Below, piece by piece: positions 43,944-53,495 of a stretch of 64,000 nucleotides of DNA. Under the pieces are notes generated by a model. That model was not told the origin of the DNA. It ran no database searches and was given only the letters and a program-made list of their open reading frames with translations. This DNA comes from CAJINA01 sp964636125. GTDB lineage: Bacteria > Desulfobacterota > Desulfobacteria > Desulfobacterales > CAJINA01. Position numbers and translations under genes: made by a program. Where the stretch lies: contig CAZWPX010000002.1 of the NCBI GenBank assembly GCA_964636125.1, positions 62,001 through 126,000 of the forward strand, given 5' to 3'. Position 1 is the stretch's first letter; every line of letters starts with the position of its first letter.

Positions 43944-44573
43944 TCAGCGAACGGCAGCAAAGGGGTTGAACCGCTTCTCCTGGCCGATGGTCGTGGGTCC
44001 CATGTGCCCGGGGTAAACCCGGGTTTTTTCATCAAATCCGAAGAGCCGGTTCTGGATACTGGCAATCAGGGTATCAAAGTTGCCGCCAGGCAAATCGGTA
44101 CGCCCGATGGAACCCGCAAAGAGGGTATCTCCCACAAAAATTCCGTCCGGCGAAACAAAAGAAACCCCCCCGGGAGAGTGCCCGGGAACATGCACAACGC
44201 CAATTTTGATATCACCAAAGGTGATGGTATCGTTATCCACCAGCAGCCGGTCCGGAGCCGGGGAATTCTCGGCCTGCATCCCGAACATACGCGCGGATTG
44301 GGCCAATTGATCCAGCATGGGAGCATCATCCCCATGGATCATCAACTGGGCCTCGGGAACCGCTTCTTTCAGCTCCCGGTTGGCGCCCACGTGGTCAAAA
44401 TGACCGTGTGTATTTAAAATAGCTTTCAACTTCAGGCCTTCTTCTTCCAGGGCGGCCAGTATCCGCGCAGCCTCTTCACCCGGATCGACAACCGCCGCTT
44501 CACGTGTATTTTCACAGCCAAGCACATAACAATTTGCCTGGATCGGACCAAGGGCCATGGACTTTATAATCAA
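43944..44573 (-). CDS. Metallo-beta-lactamase fold hydrolase (glyoxalase II-like)
   Basis: The 209-residue protein has the zinc motif THGHFDHVGA, VPGHSPGGVSF, GDTLFAGSIGRTDLPGG and YPGHMGPTTIG, typical of the YcbL/GloB-like group that hydrolyses thioesters such as S-lactoylglutathione. It lacks the long C-terminal helical domain of true glyoxalase II. It trails nusB by 12 bp and abuts the convergent mltF gene with no spacer. Confidence 0.9.
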   Translation of the reverse strand: MIIKSMALGPIQANCYVLGCENTREAAVVDPGEEAARILAALEEEGLKLKAILNTHGHFDHVGANRELKEAVPEAQLMIHGDDAPMLDQLAQSARMFGMQAENSPAPDRLLVDNDTITFGDIKIGVVHVPGHSPGGVSFVSPDGIFVGDTLFAGSIGRTDLPGGNFDTLIASIQNRLFGFDEKTRVYPGHMGPTTIGQEKRFNPFAAVR

Positions 44574-44585
44574 TTTAATCTCCCT

Positions 44586-45182
44586 TCAATCTAACGTCTG
44601 TTTGCTCTCGTTGAAACCAAGTCGGGAACCTTTGCGTTTCACAATTCCCTTTTTTCCCCGGACCTGCTCAAACCTGGGCAGCGGCGCCTGTTTTTTAAGC
44701 GCTGCGCCAGGCACATCCTCGGCCCCTTCCGGGGCAATGAATATATCCGGCACCTCTATGTCAAGGCTCAGCGCTTCCTCGTCCACAGCATGGTTGATAC
44801 TGTCAAGGATACCGTTTATGAAGGCTCCCGATTCCTCGGTGCCGAACCTTTTCCCAATATCGATGGCCTCGTTGATGGTCACTTTGGTGGGTATATCCGG
44901 GCAGCACATGAGTTCGAATACAGCAATCCGCAGGATGTTGCGATCCACGCCGGACATCCGGCTGATCTTCCAATTGCTGGAAAAGCGCTCAATCAGGGCG
45001 TCAATCTCAGGCTTCCCGGCGTTGACGCCACCGACCAGCTTCAGAAAAAAAGGACGTACCTTCTTGGGGGGCGTACAGTTGCGGCAGAACAGGTCAACAC
45101 CTTTTTCAGGATCACACTGCCGTGAATCAATATAAAAAAGAGCCTGCATGGCAAGCTCTCGGGATCTTCGACGGGTACCCAT
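44586..45182 (-). CDS. nusB: Transcription antitermination factor NusB with C-terminal extension
   Basis: The N-terminal 140 residues are NusB: GTRRRSRELAMQALFYID, DRNILRIAVFEL, NEAIDIGKRFGTEESGAFINGILD (shown in part). NusB binds boxA RNA with NusE and supports rRNA antitermination. About 55 extra residues follow (rich in Glu, Pro and Lys, ending GSRLGFNESKQTLD) that ordinary NusB lacks. It is 4 bp after ribH, a common ribH-nusB linkage. Confidence 0.94.
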   Translation of the reverse strand: MGTRRRSRELAMQALFYIDSRQCDPEKGVDLFCRNCTPPKKVRPFFLKLVGGVNAGKPEIDALIERFSSNWKISRMSGVDRNILRIAVFELMCCPDIPTKVTINEAIDIGKRFGTEESGAFINGILDSINHAVDEEALSLDIEVPDIFIAPEGAEDVPGAALKKQAPLPRFEQVRGKKGIVKRKGSRLGFNESKQTLD

Positions 45183-45186
45183 ATTT

Positions 45187-45660
45187 TTATGCCTGGCTCA
45201 ATGTGTCCACTAAATTTGCCATCTCGACAGCGGAGATGGCCGCACTCCAACCCTTGTTGCCGGCTTTGGTGCCCGCACGTTCGATGGCCTGCTCAATAGT
45301 GTCTGTGGTGATAATTCCGAAAATTACGGGTATGCCTGAGTCCAGTGACACCTGGGCAATCCCCTTTGACGCTTCCGCGCATACGTAATCATAATGTGAA
45401 GTGGATCCGCGAATAACGGCCCCCAGGCAAATAACTGCATCGTATTTCCCGGCGGCAACCGCCTTTTTAGCCACCAGGGGTATTTCAAAGGCCCCGGGTA
45501 CTTTCATAAGATCAATATCTTCATCCGCAGCCCCGGATCGAACCAGCGCATCGAGAGCGCCACCCACCAGTTTGTCGGTGATAAAGTCATTGAACCGGCT
45601 GGCAATCAGCGCAAACTTCTTTCCCTCGGCCAGTAGTTTTCCTTCAATCAGATTCGGCAT
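45187..45660 (-). CDS. ribH: 6,7-dimethyl-8-ribityllumazine synthase
   Basis: The 157-residue enzyme joins the pyrimidine and the four-carbon unit in riboflavin synthesis. It has FALIASRFNDFIT, VPGAFEIPLVAKK, CLGAVIRGSTSHYDYVC with the catalytic His, and FGIITTDTIEQA. It lies 172 bp after ribBA, with a stem-loop in between. Confidence 0.96.
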   Translation of the reverse strand: MPNLIEGKLLAEGKKFALIASRFNDFITDKLVGGALDALVRSGAADEDIDLMKVPGAFEIPLVAKKAVAAGKYDAVICLGAVIRGSTSHYDYVCAEASKGIAQVSLDSGIPVIFGIITTDTIEQAIERAGTKAGNKGWSAAISAVEMANLVDTLSQA

Positions 45661-45801
45661 ATACTCTCCTCTCCTAATTAGTGCCCATCCATAAATAAAA
45701 GATTTCAGGATGGCGCTATTAGCTCTTAGCGGTTAGAAATTAGGTAATATGCTGTATTTTAACAGTTTTATCTAAAAGCTAATGGCTAAAAGCTAACACC
45801 T

Positions 45802-45830
45802 TCCATCCATGATTTCCAATCATGGATGGA
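45802..45830 (-). promoter_or_regulatory. Stem-loop between ribBA and ribH
   Basis: TCCATCCATGA (45802-45812) and TCATGGATGGA (45820-45830) form a perfect 11-bp stem with a seven-base loop just after the ribBA stop. No U run follows on the minus strand. The spacer also has AAAAGCTAATGGCTAAAAGC and TTAGCGGTTAG repeats. It may reduce read-through or protect the upstream mRNA end. Confidence 0.45.
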
Positions 45831-45832
45831 CA

Positions 45833-47044
45833 CTACCTGTTCATCTGCAGCGTATGCCCCATTTTGAGCTTCTTGCACTCCAGGTAGCACTTGTTGTGCT
45901 CATTGGCGGGCACCTCAATGTGAATTTGCTCCACAACGCTGAGCCCATATCCCTCCAGGCCCACCATTTTCTTGGGGTTGTTGGTCAAAAGCCGCATCTG
46001 CCTGACCCCCAGATCCACCAGGATCTGGGCCCCGATGCCGTAGTCCCGCAGGTCATCCTTGAAACCAAGTTTGAGGTTAGCCTCAACCGTGTCCAACCCC
46101 TGGTTCAACTGCAGGGCATAGGCCTTCAGTTTATTCACCAGGCCAATCCCCCGGCCTTCCTGGCGCAGGTATAAAATAACTCCGGAACCTTCCTCTGCAA
46201 TCATTTCCATGGCATTGTGCAGCTGGTCCCCGCAATCACAGCGCATTGACCCGAAGATATCACCGGTCATGCATTCGGAATGCACCCGCACCAGGATCGG
46301 TTTTTCCGGGTCAAGCTCACCCTTGACCAGGGCGATGTGGGTCAGGTTGTCGATTATATTTTCGTAGGCCGTAATCTTGAAATCGCCCCCGTAGGCTGTG
46401 GGTATTTCGGTTTCCGCAGCCCGGGTCACAAAGGATTCCGTGCGTGTCCGGTAAGCTACCAGATCAGCAATGGTACAGATACCCAGATTATGCTCCTCGC
46501 TGAATTTTTCCAAAGAGGGCATCCGTGCCATGGTGCCATCATCGTCCATAATTTCGCAGATCACCCCGGCCGGCCTGCGGCCGGCCAGGCGGGCCAGGTC
46601 CACGGATCCTTCGGTCTGGCCCACGCGCACCATCACACCGCCATCCCTTGCCCGCAGTGGGAAAATATGCCCGGGACTCACCAGATCGTCGGCTGTGGCA
46701 TCATTGGCGACTGCGGCTAAAACCGTTGTGGCCCGATCAGCAGCGGATATACCGGTGGTGACACCATGTTTGGCTTCAATCGAAACAGTAAAACCCGTCT
46801 CGAAAGGCGAGGTGTTCTTGTTCACCATCATGGGCAGCTTGAGTTCTTCCGCTTTCTCACCGGTCAGCGACAGGCAGATAAGCCCGCGACCATATTTAGC
46901 CATGAAATTTATGGCCTCGGGGGTCACACTTTCGGCCGCCATGGTGAGGTCGCCCTCATTTTCCCGGTCTTCATCATCCACGAGGATGACCATCTTTCCC
47001 GCGCGGATATCTTCTATCGCCTGTTCAATCGAAATCTTAGACAT
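45833..47044 (-). CDS. ribBA: Bifunctional DHBP synthase / GTP cyclohydrolase II (RibBA)
   Basis: The 403-residue protein supplies both precursors of riboflavin. The N-terminal RibB domain has DDEDRENEGDL and GHIFPLRARDGGV. The C-terminal RibA domain has the zinc site SECMTGDIFGSMRCDCG and QEGRGIGLVNKLKAYALQ. Both catalytic sets look complete. Confidence 0.96.
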   Translation of the reverse strand: MSKISIEQAIEDIRAGKMVILVDDEDRENEGDLTMAAESVTPEAINFMAKYGRGLICLSLTGEKAEELKLPMMVNKNTSPFETGFTVSIEAKHGVTTGISAADRATTVLAAVANDATADDLVSPGHIFPLRARDGGVMVRVGQTEGSVDLARLAGRRPAGVICEIMDDDGTMARMPSLEKFSEEHNLGICTIADLVAYRTRTESFVTRAAETEIPTAYGGDFKITAYENIIDNLTHIALVKGELDPEKPILVRVHSECMTGDIFGSMRCDCGDQLHNAMEMIAEEGSGVILYLRQEGRGIGLVNKLKAYALQLNQGLDTVEANLKLGFKDDLRDYGIGAQILVDLGVRQMRLLTNNPKKMVGLEGYGLSVVEQIHIEVPANEHNKCYLECKKLKMGHTLQMNR

Positions 47045-47065
47045 AATACTGTCTACTCTCCTGTT

Positions 47066-47728
47066 TTATAAAAATCCTGTTTTGGCAAGAAACTGCATAT
47101 CCAGCGAATCTGAAGCCTGCTTTTCCCCGCGCTCCCTACCCGGCCTGCTTAAAAACTTTTCCACATATTTTCCCAGCACGTCTGTTTCAATATTCACATG
47201 GGCCCCAGTATCCTTCAGGCCAATGGTCGTGATTTCAGCGGTGTGGGGAATGATACTGACGTTGAAATTCTGTGGTGTGCAGCTGTTGATCGTAAGACTG
47301 ATCCCGTCAATGGCCACCGACCCCTTGGGGATCATGTACCTTGAAAGGGCTTCGGGCACGGCAAAGGTCACCACGATCGCATTGCCCTCGTCCTGTTTGC
47401 CCGTAATGGTGCCCCGACCGTCAATGTGGCCCGAAACGAGATGGCCATCGAGTCGGTCGGATAATTTGAGGGCCCGCTCCAAGTTGACCCGCTCTCCGAT
47501 ATTGACCGCCTTGAAAGTTGTTTTCGACAGGGTTTCAGGGGAAACATCCGCCGAGAACCGGGTTCCCTGCAGGTGAACAGCCGTGAGGCAGGCCCCGTTT
47601 ACCGCGATACTGTCGCCAAGACCGGTACCTTCCAGGGAAAAATCCGCAGCAACCGTCAGGCGGCTGCCGCCCGCCACCGGTTGAATCTGCATCACCGTTC
47701 CCAAACCTTCAATAATACCGGTAAACAT
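47066..47728 (-). CDS. ribE: Riboflavin synthase alpha chain
   Basis: The 220-residue enzyme dismutates lumazine to riboflavin. Two lumazine-binding halves are visible: MFTGIIEGLGTV..NGACLTAV and HLVSGHIDGRGTI..DGISLTINS. The start is ATG 47728 (FTGIIEG follows at once), with AAGGAA five to six bases upstream; the ATG 27 bases earlier is rejected. Confidence 0.95.
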   Translation of the reverse strand: MFTGIIEGLGTVMQIQPVAGGSRLTVAADFSLEGTGLGDSIAVNGACLTAVHLQGTRFSADVSPETLSKTTFKAVNIGERVNLERALKLSDRLDGHLVSGHIDGRGTITGKQDEGNAIVVTFAVPEALSRYMIPKGSVAIDGISLTINSCTPQNFNVSIIPHTAEITTIGLKDTGAHVNIETDVLGKYVEKFLSRPGRERGEKQASDSLDMQFLAKTGFL

Positions 47729-47768
47729 TGTTTCCTTTTTCGCGCAGCAGGGCACAAGAATGCCCGTT

Positions 47769-48908
47769 TCAGCGCCGCTGCCGGACGTAGCCTGAAATCA
47801 GGATATCATCATCGAATCGATCAGTCCGAATATCGGTCAACATGCTGCAGTCCGCCATACTGTCAGGACCCGGTCCCGTACAGATCGGCACCCCATCGTC
47901 TCCGCCCAGTATTTTGGGCGCGAAAAAAAACAGGGCCTTATCGACAATATCCGCCGCAAAAGCCGAGGCAATCACCCGGCTGCCACCCTCAATGAGCAAG
48001 CTGCTGATGTTTTCGGCTCCCAGCCAGGCCATGAGATCATCCAGATCGATGCGCCCGCTTCCATCAGTCCCAAACGGCACGACCCGCACACCGGGCCGCT
48101 CAATCCTGGCAATCTCCTTGGCGGGTACGATATCCGCACATATAATAAGGGTTACTGCCTTGGAGTCAAGCTGCAATATGCCCGCATTTTCTGAGATGGA
48201 AAGGTGGGTGTCCAGAACAATGCGCACCGGGTCTCTCGGATGTGGCTGAACCTTTGCAGGAAGTCGGGTGGTCAAGCTCGGATCGTCCGCCCGCACCGTA
48301 TTGATGCCAACCATAATTGCATCCAAAGCATGCCGTAACCCATGCACGTGCTGCCTGGCCGCAGGGCCGGTCACCCAGCGGGCGTCTCCGGTGCGGGTGG
48401 CGATGCGGCCATCCAGTGTGGCCGCGCATTTAACAACGACAAAAGGCCGCCCGGTACAGGTGTGCTTGATGAAGGCCTCGTTCAGGCGCACGGCCTCATC
48501 TTCACAGATCCCGTTTTCCACCTCAATCCCGTGTGACACCAAGGCCTGGTGTCCACCGCCCGCCACGGAGGGGTTGGGGTCGTCCATGGCTGAGACCACT
48601 TTTACAACGCCGCTGCCAAGAATTTTTTCGGTGCAAGGCGGCGTCCGCCCCGTGTGGTTGCAGGGTTCCAGCGTAACGTATAAAGTAGCTCCCCGGGCAT
48701 CTTGGCCGGCATCGTCCAGGGCATTGGCCTCCGCATGCGGCTGACCGGCCGCATGGTGGTACCCTTCACCCACAATCCGGCCGTCCTTGACAACCACGGC
48801 ACCCACCATGGGATTGGGGGAAGTAAAACCACGGCCCCTGGCAGCCAATTCAAGCGCTCTGCGCATAAAGTACTGCTGCTCCATCACGATCACCAGCGAA
48901 TCCCCCAT
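47769..48908 (-). CDS. ribD: Bifunctional riboflavin-specific deaminase/reductase RibD
   Basis: The 379-residue enzyme deaminates and reduces the GTP-derived pyrimidine. The deaminase has PHAEANAL and CNHTGRTPPC zinc motifs, and the reductase domain has VKCAATLDGRIA and SLLIEGGSRV. The ATG at 48908 directly follows the nrdR stop codon; an ATG eight codons later (MEQQYFMRRAL) is the alternative and matches usual family length better. Confidence 0.95.
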   Translation of the reverse strand: MGDSLVIVMEQQYFMRRALELAARGRGFTSPNPMVGAVVVKDGRIVGEGYHHAAGQPHAEANALDDAGQDARGATLYVTLEPCNHTGRTPPCTEKILGSGVVKVVSAMDDPNPSVAGGGHQALVSHGIEVENGICEDEAVRLNEAFIKHTCTGRPFVVVKCAATLDGRIATRTGDARWVTGPAARQHVHGLRHALDAIMVGINTVRADDPSLTTRLPAKVQPHPRDPVRIVLDTHLSISENAGILQLDSKAVTLIICADIVPAKEIARIERPGVRVVPFGTDGSGRIDLDDLMAWLGAENISSLLIEGGSRVIASAFAADIVDKALFFFAPKILGGDDGVPICTGPGPDSMADCSMLTDIRTDRFDDDILISGYVRQRR

Positions 48909-49370
48909 TCAGGATTTGTGGCCGCTGAGCAGGCTCCTGAGCTCTGATACGAAATCATTCACATCCTTAAACTCCCGATACACTGACGCAAAGCGCACGT
49001 AAGCAATATCATTGAGGTTGTGAAGCTTGGACATCACTTGCTCCCCGATGTCGTGGGAGGGAATTTCCTTTTCACCGGTCTCTTTCAAGTCGCGCTCAAG
49101 ATCATCGAGGAATTCATCAATGATATTCATGCTGATATCCAGCTTCTCACAGGCCCTTTTAATACCCGCGCCCACTTTATCTTTGTTGAATACTTCGCGG
49201 CGGCCATCTTTCTTGATTATCATGATCGGGACTTCTTCAATGTGCTCATAGGTGGTAAAACGCCGGGTGCACAAAATACATTCCCTGCGCCGCCTGATGA
49301 CATTGCCGTCCTTACTCAATCGGGAGTCTATCACCTTGTTGTCAATCTCGCTGCAAAACGGGCATTTCAT
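48909..49370 (-). CDS. nrdR: Transcriptional repressor NrdR
   Basis: The 153-residue protein has the zinc ribbon MKCPFC..ECILCTRRFTTYE and an ATP-cone domain (PIMIIKKDGRREVFNKDKV). NrdR senses ATP/dATP and represses ribonucleotide reductase genes. Those genes are not in the window, but the neighbouring dCMP deaminase and glyA fit nucleotide metabolism. Confidence 0.97.
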   Translation of the reverse strand: MKCPFCSEIDNKVIDSRLSKDGNVIRRRRECILCTRRFTTYEHIEEVPIMIIKKDGRREVFNKDKVGAGIKRACEKLDISMNIIDEFLDDLERDLKETGEKEIPSHDIGEQVMSKLHNLNDIAYVRFASVYREFKDVNDFVSELRSLLSGHKS

Positions 49371-49421
49371 TAAGCTCCCCCTTGATCATTGAATTAAACC
49401 TGCGGCCAGTTTGAAAAGCGC

Positions 49422-49883
49422 TCAATCCTGGTTCAACTTTATGACGTCCACACCGGCTTCGGCCAGCATCTCCTCTGACATTGTGTCAGCGTAACCGGCC
49501 TGATAGATTATTTTACTGATCCCCGCGTTGATGATCATCTTGGCACAGATCGAACAGGGCAAGTTGGTGCAATAGAGTGCGGCCCCCTTGATGGAAGTTC
49601 CATGCAGGGCCGCCTGGATAATGGCATTCTGCTCGGCATGGATCCCCCGGCACAATTCGTGCCGTTCCCCGGAGGGAACGTTAAGCGTCTCCCGCATACA
49701 ACCAGTCTCTGAACAGTGGCGCACACCGGAGGGTGCGCCATTGTATCCGCTGGCCAGGATCTGTTTATTCTTAACCAGGATGGCACCCACGCCCCGGCGG
49801 GTACAGGTCGTCCGCCTGGCAACCAGGTTGGTGATATCCATAAAATAGGTGTCCCATGACGGGCGCTGACTGCCTGCATCCAT
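49422..49883 (-). CDS. Deoxycytidylate (dCMP) deaminase, ComEB type
   Basis: The 153-residue zinc enzyme makes dUMP for thymidylate synthesis. It has RRGVGAILVKNKQILASGYNG (shown in part), the zinc motifs GIHAEQNAI and LPCSICAKMI, and the GxPSGV loop typical of dCMP deaminase. It directly follows the glyA stop codon. Confidence 0.93.
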   Translation of the reverse strand: MDAGSQRPSWDTYFMDITNLVARRTTCTRRGVGAILVKNKQILASGYNGAPSGVRHCSETGCMRETLNVPSGERHELCRGIHAEQNAIIQAALHGTSIKGAALYCTNLPCSICAKMIINAGISKIIYQAGYADTMSEEMLAEAGVDVIKLNQD

Positions 49884-51137
49884 TTAGGTGAGCCCCCCCT
49901 CGTACAACGGGAATTCCCGGCACAGGGCCGCAACCTGATCCCGGGCCGCGGTTACACGGTTGGTGTCGTCCGGGTGCTGCAGGACGTCGGCGATAAGGCC
50001 GGCAATGGTGCGCATCTGCTCTGCCCCCATCCCCCGGCTGGTGATAGCCGGTGTTCCCAGTCGAATGCCGCTGGTGACAAAGGGGCTCCGGGTTTCAAAC
50101 GGGATTGAATTCTTGTTTGCGGTCATACCGGCCTGGCCGAGAACCGCTTCGGCATCTTTACCGGTGATGTCCAGGTTCGTCAGGTCAGCCAGCATCATAT
50201 GGTTGTCGGTACCGCCCGATACCAGGTTGATGCCCGCAGCCGTCAGGCCCTTGGCAAGGACAGCTGCATTGGTGACTGTTTCCCGCTGATAGTCCTTGAA
50301 AGAATCCGAAAGGGCTTCTCTAAAGGCCACAGCCTTGGCAGCAATGACGTGCATCAGCGGGCCGCCCTGGATACCGGGAAACACCTGTTTGCTGATGGCC
50401 GCACCCTGGGCAGACCGGGCCAGGATCAGTCCTCCCCGAGGGCCCCTGAGAGTTTTGTGGGTCGTAGATGTCACCACATCGGCAAAAGGAATGGGCGATG
50501 GATGCACCTCGGCGGCCACAAGGCCGGCAATGTGGGCCATATCAACCATAAAAAGAGCCCCGCTCGACGCTGCGATTTCACCCAGGGTTTGAAAGTCGAT
50601 AATCCGCGGGTAGGCGCTGGCACCGGCCACAATCATTTTTGGGTGGTGTTTTGCGGCCAGTTGCCTGACCCGGTCATAGTCAATCGTACCGGTCTCTTTT
50701 CCAACCCCGTAGTGTACAAAATTAAACAGCCGGCCGGAAAAACTTGCCGGGCTGCCATGGGTCAAGTGACCGCCGTGGGCCAGGTCCATGCCCAAAACAG
50801 TGTCCCCGGGCTCAAGCAGGGCAAAGTAGACGGCCATGTTGGCCTGGGACCCCGAGTGCGGCTGCACATTGGCATAATCCGCCTTGAAGAGTTCCTGGAC
50901 CCGCTCAACAGCGAGGCTTTCGGCCACATCCACGTTCTCGCACCCACCGTAATAGCGCTTGTCCGGGTAACCTTCTGCATATTTGTTTGTCAGGACACTG
51001 CCCTGGGCGGCCATAACAGCAGGACTGGCCACGTTTTCCGAAGCGATCAGTTCAAGGGTTGTGCTCTGCCGGGTCAGTTCATCCTGAATCACTTCAGCAA
51101 TCTCGGGATCAACCCTTTCGATTGTACGCGACTTCAT
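49884..51137 (-). CDS. glyA: Serine hydroxymethyltransferase
   Basis: The 417-residue PLP enzyme interconverts serine and glycine with THF, the main one-carbon source. It has ELIASENVASPAVMAAQGS, NVQPHSGSQANMAVY, and the PLP lysine in TTHKTLRGPRGG. It leads into comEB and follows rpiB with a 24-bp gap, the common rpiB-glyA-comEB-nrdR order. Confidence 0.97.
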   Translation of the reverse strand: MKSRTIERVDPEIAEVIQDELTRQSTTLELIASENVASPAVMAAQGSVLTNKYAEGYPDKRYYGGCENVDVAESLAVERVQELFKADYANVQPHSGSQANMAVYFALLEPGDTVLGMDLAHGGHLTHGSPASFSGRLFNFVHYGVGKETGTIDYDRVRQLAAKHHPKMIVAGASAYPRIIDFQTLGEIAASSGALFMVDMAHIAGLVAAEVHPSPIPFADVVTSTTHKTLRGPRGGLILARSAQGAAISKQVFPGIQGGPLMHVIAAKAVAFREALSDSFKDYQRETVTNAAVLAKGLTAAGINLVSGGTDNHMMLADLTNLDITGKDAEAVLGQAGMTANKNSIPFETRSPFVTSGIRLGTPAITSRGMGAEQMRTIAGLIADVLQHPDDTNRVTAARDQVAALCREFPLYEGGLT

Positions 51138-51161
51138 CGGTCACTCCTTATATAACGGCTC

Positions 51162-51623
51162 TTAACGTAACTTTTCAAAGGTATCAAACATGTCGAGGCG
51201 GGACTGGTGGCGCCCGCCTTCAAATTCCGTTTCGAGCCAGGCCTTTACAATCTCGAAGGCCAGGGTTTCACCGATCACCCGCCCCCCCAAAACCAGGATA
51301 TTGGCATCATTATGTCTCCGGCACATAATCGCCGAAAACAGATCATTGCAAAGCGCGGCCCGCACATGAGGAAAACGGTTGGCCACCATGGACATGCCAA
51401 TGCCGGAACCGCAGAGCAGGATGCCCCGACTGAATTTACCGGTGGACACCCCCAGCGATACCCGGGCACCAAAATCCGGATAATCCACGGACGCTTCGCT
51501 GTAGGTGCCGGCATCTTCAACCGCAAGGCCAGCCGCGACCAAAAATTCCCGCACAGTCTCTTTTAAGGGGTAAGCTGCATGGTCACAACCGATGATGACC
51601 GGATCGTCTGCATTGCCCGCCAT
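51162..51623 (-). CDS. rpiB: Ribose-5-phosphate isomerase B
   Basis: The 153-residue protein has VIIGCDHAAYPLKE, LLCGSGIGMSMVANRFP with the catalytic Cys, and RRHNDANILVLGGRVIG. It interconverts ribose- and ribulose-5-phosphate in the pentose phosphate pathway. Confidence 0.95.
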   Translation of the reverse strand: MAGNADDPVIIGCDHAAYPLKETVREFLVAAGLAVEDAGTYSEASVDYPDFGARVSLGVSTGKFSRGILLCGSGIGMSMVANRFPHVRAALCNDLFSAIMCRRHNDANILVLGGRVIGETLAFEIVKAWLETEFEGGRHQSRLDMFDTFEKLR

Positions 51624-51984
51624 TGAAGATCTCCCTCCATATATTGTGTTTATCGGAACTGTTTTTACTGGTTTGGTATCATATCTTGTGATTTGTCGAA
51701 CGACAAGAGAAATTTTTGAACCTGTTTCTTACTAAGGAATGAAGCTTCGCTTCGCTGATTTATAGGCCCTACCGCCCTCGAAAACGCCGAAAACCGGATT
51801 TTTTATAATTGCCCGCCGGAGGCGTACAACAATTCAATGTTCGATGTTGAGCGTTGGATGTTGGATGTTCAGCTTTTTAAACTTTTGGGTTACTTTCTCG
51901 GCATAGCCATCTATTTCTGACCCCCGCGCAGCAGGACAGGCTTGGCCCTGACCAGGTTTTTAACAGCTGAATAAGTCCCGGACC
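51624..51984. repeat. Gene-free stretch with GTTCGATGTTGAGCGTTGGATG repeat
   Basis: Bases 51835-51880 read CAATTCAATGTTCGATGTTGAGC then GTTGGATGTTGGATGTTCAGC, the same repeat vocabulary as at 56409-56456 and 61845-61885. A GGACAGGCTTGGCCCTGACCAGG string follows at about 51933-51955. No gene is seen; a promoter for rpiB may lie in the left part. Confidence 0.55.
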
Positions 51985-53244
51985 TTAATCAACCCGGCCC
52001 ATCACCAGCACGGCATTGGTTCCGCCGAAGCCAAAACTGTTGGATATCGCTGCGGCAATCTTCTTTTCGCGAACAACGTTGGGAACATAATCCAGGTCGC
52101 AAGCCGGGTCCGGGTTGTCCAGGTTTATGGTGGGTGGAATCAGGCCGGTATGCAGGGCCAGGGCCGTAAACACGGCTTCAATGCCGCCGGCACCCCCGAG
52201 AAGATGCCCGGTCATGGATTTGGTTGAACTGATTAACAGGCGGTCTGCGTGTTCGCCGAAAACCGATTTAATCGCCTGGGTTTCATAGACGTCATTTAAG
52301 GCTGTGGAGGTCCCGTGGGCGTTGATATAATCAATTGCTTCACAGTCGGCACCGGCATCGTCGAGAGCCGCCTGCATACAGCGGGCCGCACCTTCACCCT
52401 CCGGTGAGGGTGAGGCCATGTGGTAAGCATCACCGCTCATGCCAAATCCACGAATTTCCGCGTAGATCCGGGCACCTCTGGCGAGGGCCTTCTCCAGGGA
52501 TTCAAGCACTAGCATCCCGCTGCCTTCGCCCACCACGAAACCATCACGGTCCCGGTCAAACGGCCGGGATGCTTTTTCCGGCTGATCATTCCGCGTAGAC
52601 AGAGCCTTCATGGCATTGAAACCGGCCACGCAGCAAGGTGAAATAACGGCTTCCACGCCGCCTGCGATCATCGCATCCGCACCACCGCTCTGCACGATTT
52701 TAAACGCATCGCCCACGGCGTGTGAGCCTGCCGCACAAGCTGTCGCCATGGCGAGGTTTGGCCCCTTGGCCCCGGTCTGAATGGAAATCATGCCGGGCGC
52801 CATATTACCGATAATTGTAGGAATGAAAAAAGGGGAAATTCGCTTGGGACCGCGGCGCTCTAGTTTCTGGGCCTCACTTTCCAGGAGGGAAAGGCCGCCC
52901 AGACCGCAACCCGATGAGACTCCGATCCGATTGCTGTTTGAGTCGTCTATCGCCAGCCCGGCATCCGTCAGGGCCATTTTTGCAGCGGCCACGGCAAAGG
53001 CAATATAGGGCTGCATTCGCCGGGCATCCTTTTTTTCCATGTAGTCAAGCGGATCGAAGCCCTTGACCTCACCGGCAATCTTGGTTTTAAACACTTCGGT
53101 GTCAAATTGTGTAATTGGCCCGATGCCTGATTTGCCAGCGCAGATTGCTTCCCAGGAGGCTTTCACACCGATGCCGACCGGGGTTATCAACCCCAGGCCG
53201 GTAATCACAACCCTATCTTTTCCAGCTTCTGTTCTAGTTTTCAT
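51985..53244 (-). CDS. fabF: 3-oxoacyl-ACP synthase II (FabF)
   Basis: The 419-residue condensing enzyme elongates acyl-ACP with malonyl-ACP. The Cys-His-His triad is visible in ATACAAGSHAVGDAFK, NAHGTST and KSMTGHLLGGAGG. ITGLGLITPVG starts the domain. It overlaps acpP by 11 bp, implying coupling. Confidence 0.96.
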   Translation of the reverse strand: MKTRTEAGKDRVVITGLGLITPVGIGVKASWEAICAGKSGIGPITQFDTEVFKTKIAGEVKGFDPLDYMEKKDARRMQPYIAFAVAAAKMALTDAGLAIDDSNSNRIGVSSGCGLGGLSLLESEAQKLERRGPKRISPFFIPTIIGNMAPGMISIQTGAKGPNLAMATACAAGSHAVGDAFKIVQSGGADAMIAGGVEAVISPCCVAGFNAMKALSTRNDQPEKASRPFDRDRDGFVVGEGSGMLVLESLEKALARGARIYAEIRGFGMSGDAYHMASPSPEGEGAARCMQAALDDAGADCEAIDYINAHGTSTALNDVYETQAIKSVFGEHADRLLISSTKSMTGHLLGGAGGIEAVFTALALHTGLIPPTINLDNPDPACDLDYVPNVVREKKIAAAISNSFGFGGTNAVLVMGRVD

Positions 53245-53467
53245 CTATGTAAGCGATGGCGTCCTTTACAGTTGCCAGTTTTTCTGCGTCTTCATCGGAA
53301 ATATCGATATCAAACTCTTCCTCCATGGACATGATCAGTTCGACCAGGTCCAGGGAGTCGGCCCCCAGGTCATCAACAAAATGAGCTTCCGGGACCACTT
53401 CCGTAAGATCAACGCTCAGTTTCTCCGCAATTATTTTTTTTACCTTATCTTCTACTGACATTGTCAC
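53234..53467 (-). CDS. acpP: Acyl carrier protein
   Basis: The 77-residue acidic helical protein has the phosphopantetheine Ser in GADSLDLVELIMSMEEEF. It carries growing acyl chains for FabG and FabF encoded on either side. Confidence 0.97.
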   Translation of the reverse strand: MTMSVEDKVKKIIAEKLSVDLTEVVPEAHFVDDLGADSLDLVELIMSMEEEFDIDISDEDAEKLATVKDAIAYIDEN

Positions 53468-53495
53468 TCTCCTTGGATTATCATTGACAGTGGTT

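Noticed and set aside
48909..49421. FMN riboswitch controlling the riboflavin genes
   Set aside because: No RFN-element core was seen upstream of ribD, ribE, ribBA or ribH, and the genes are embedded in a longer operon.
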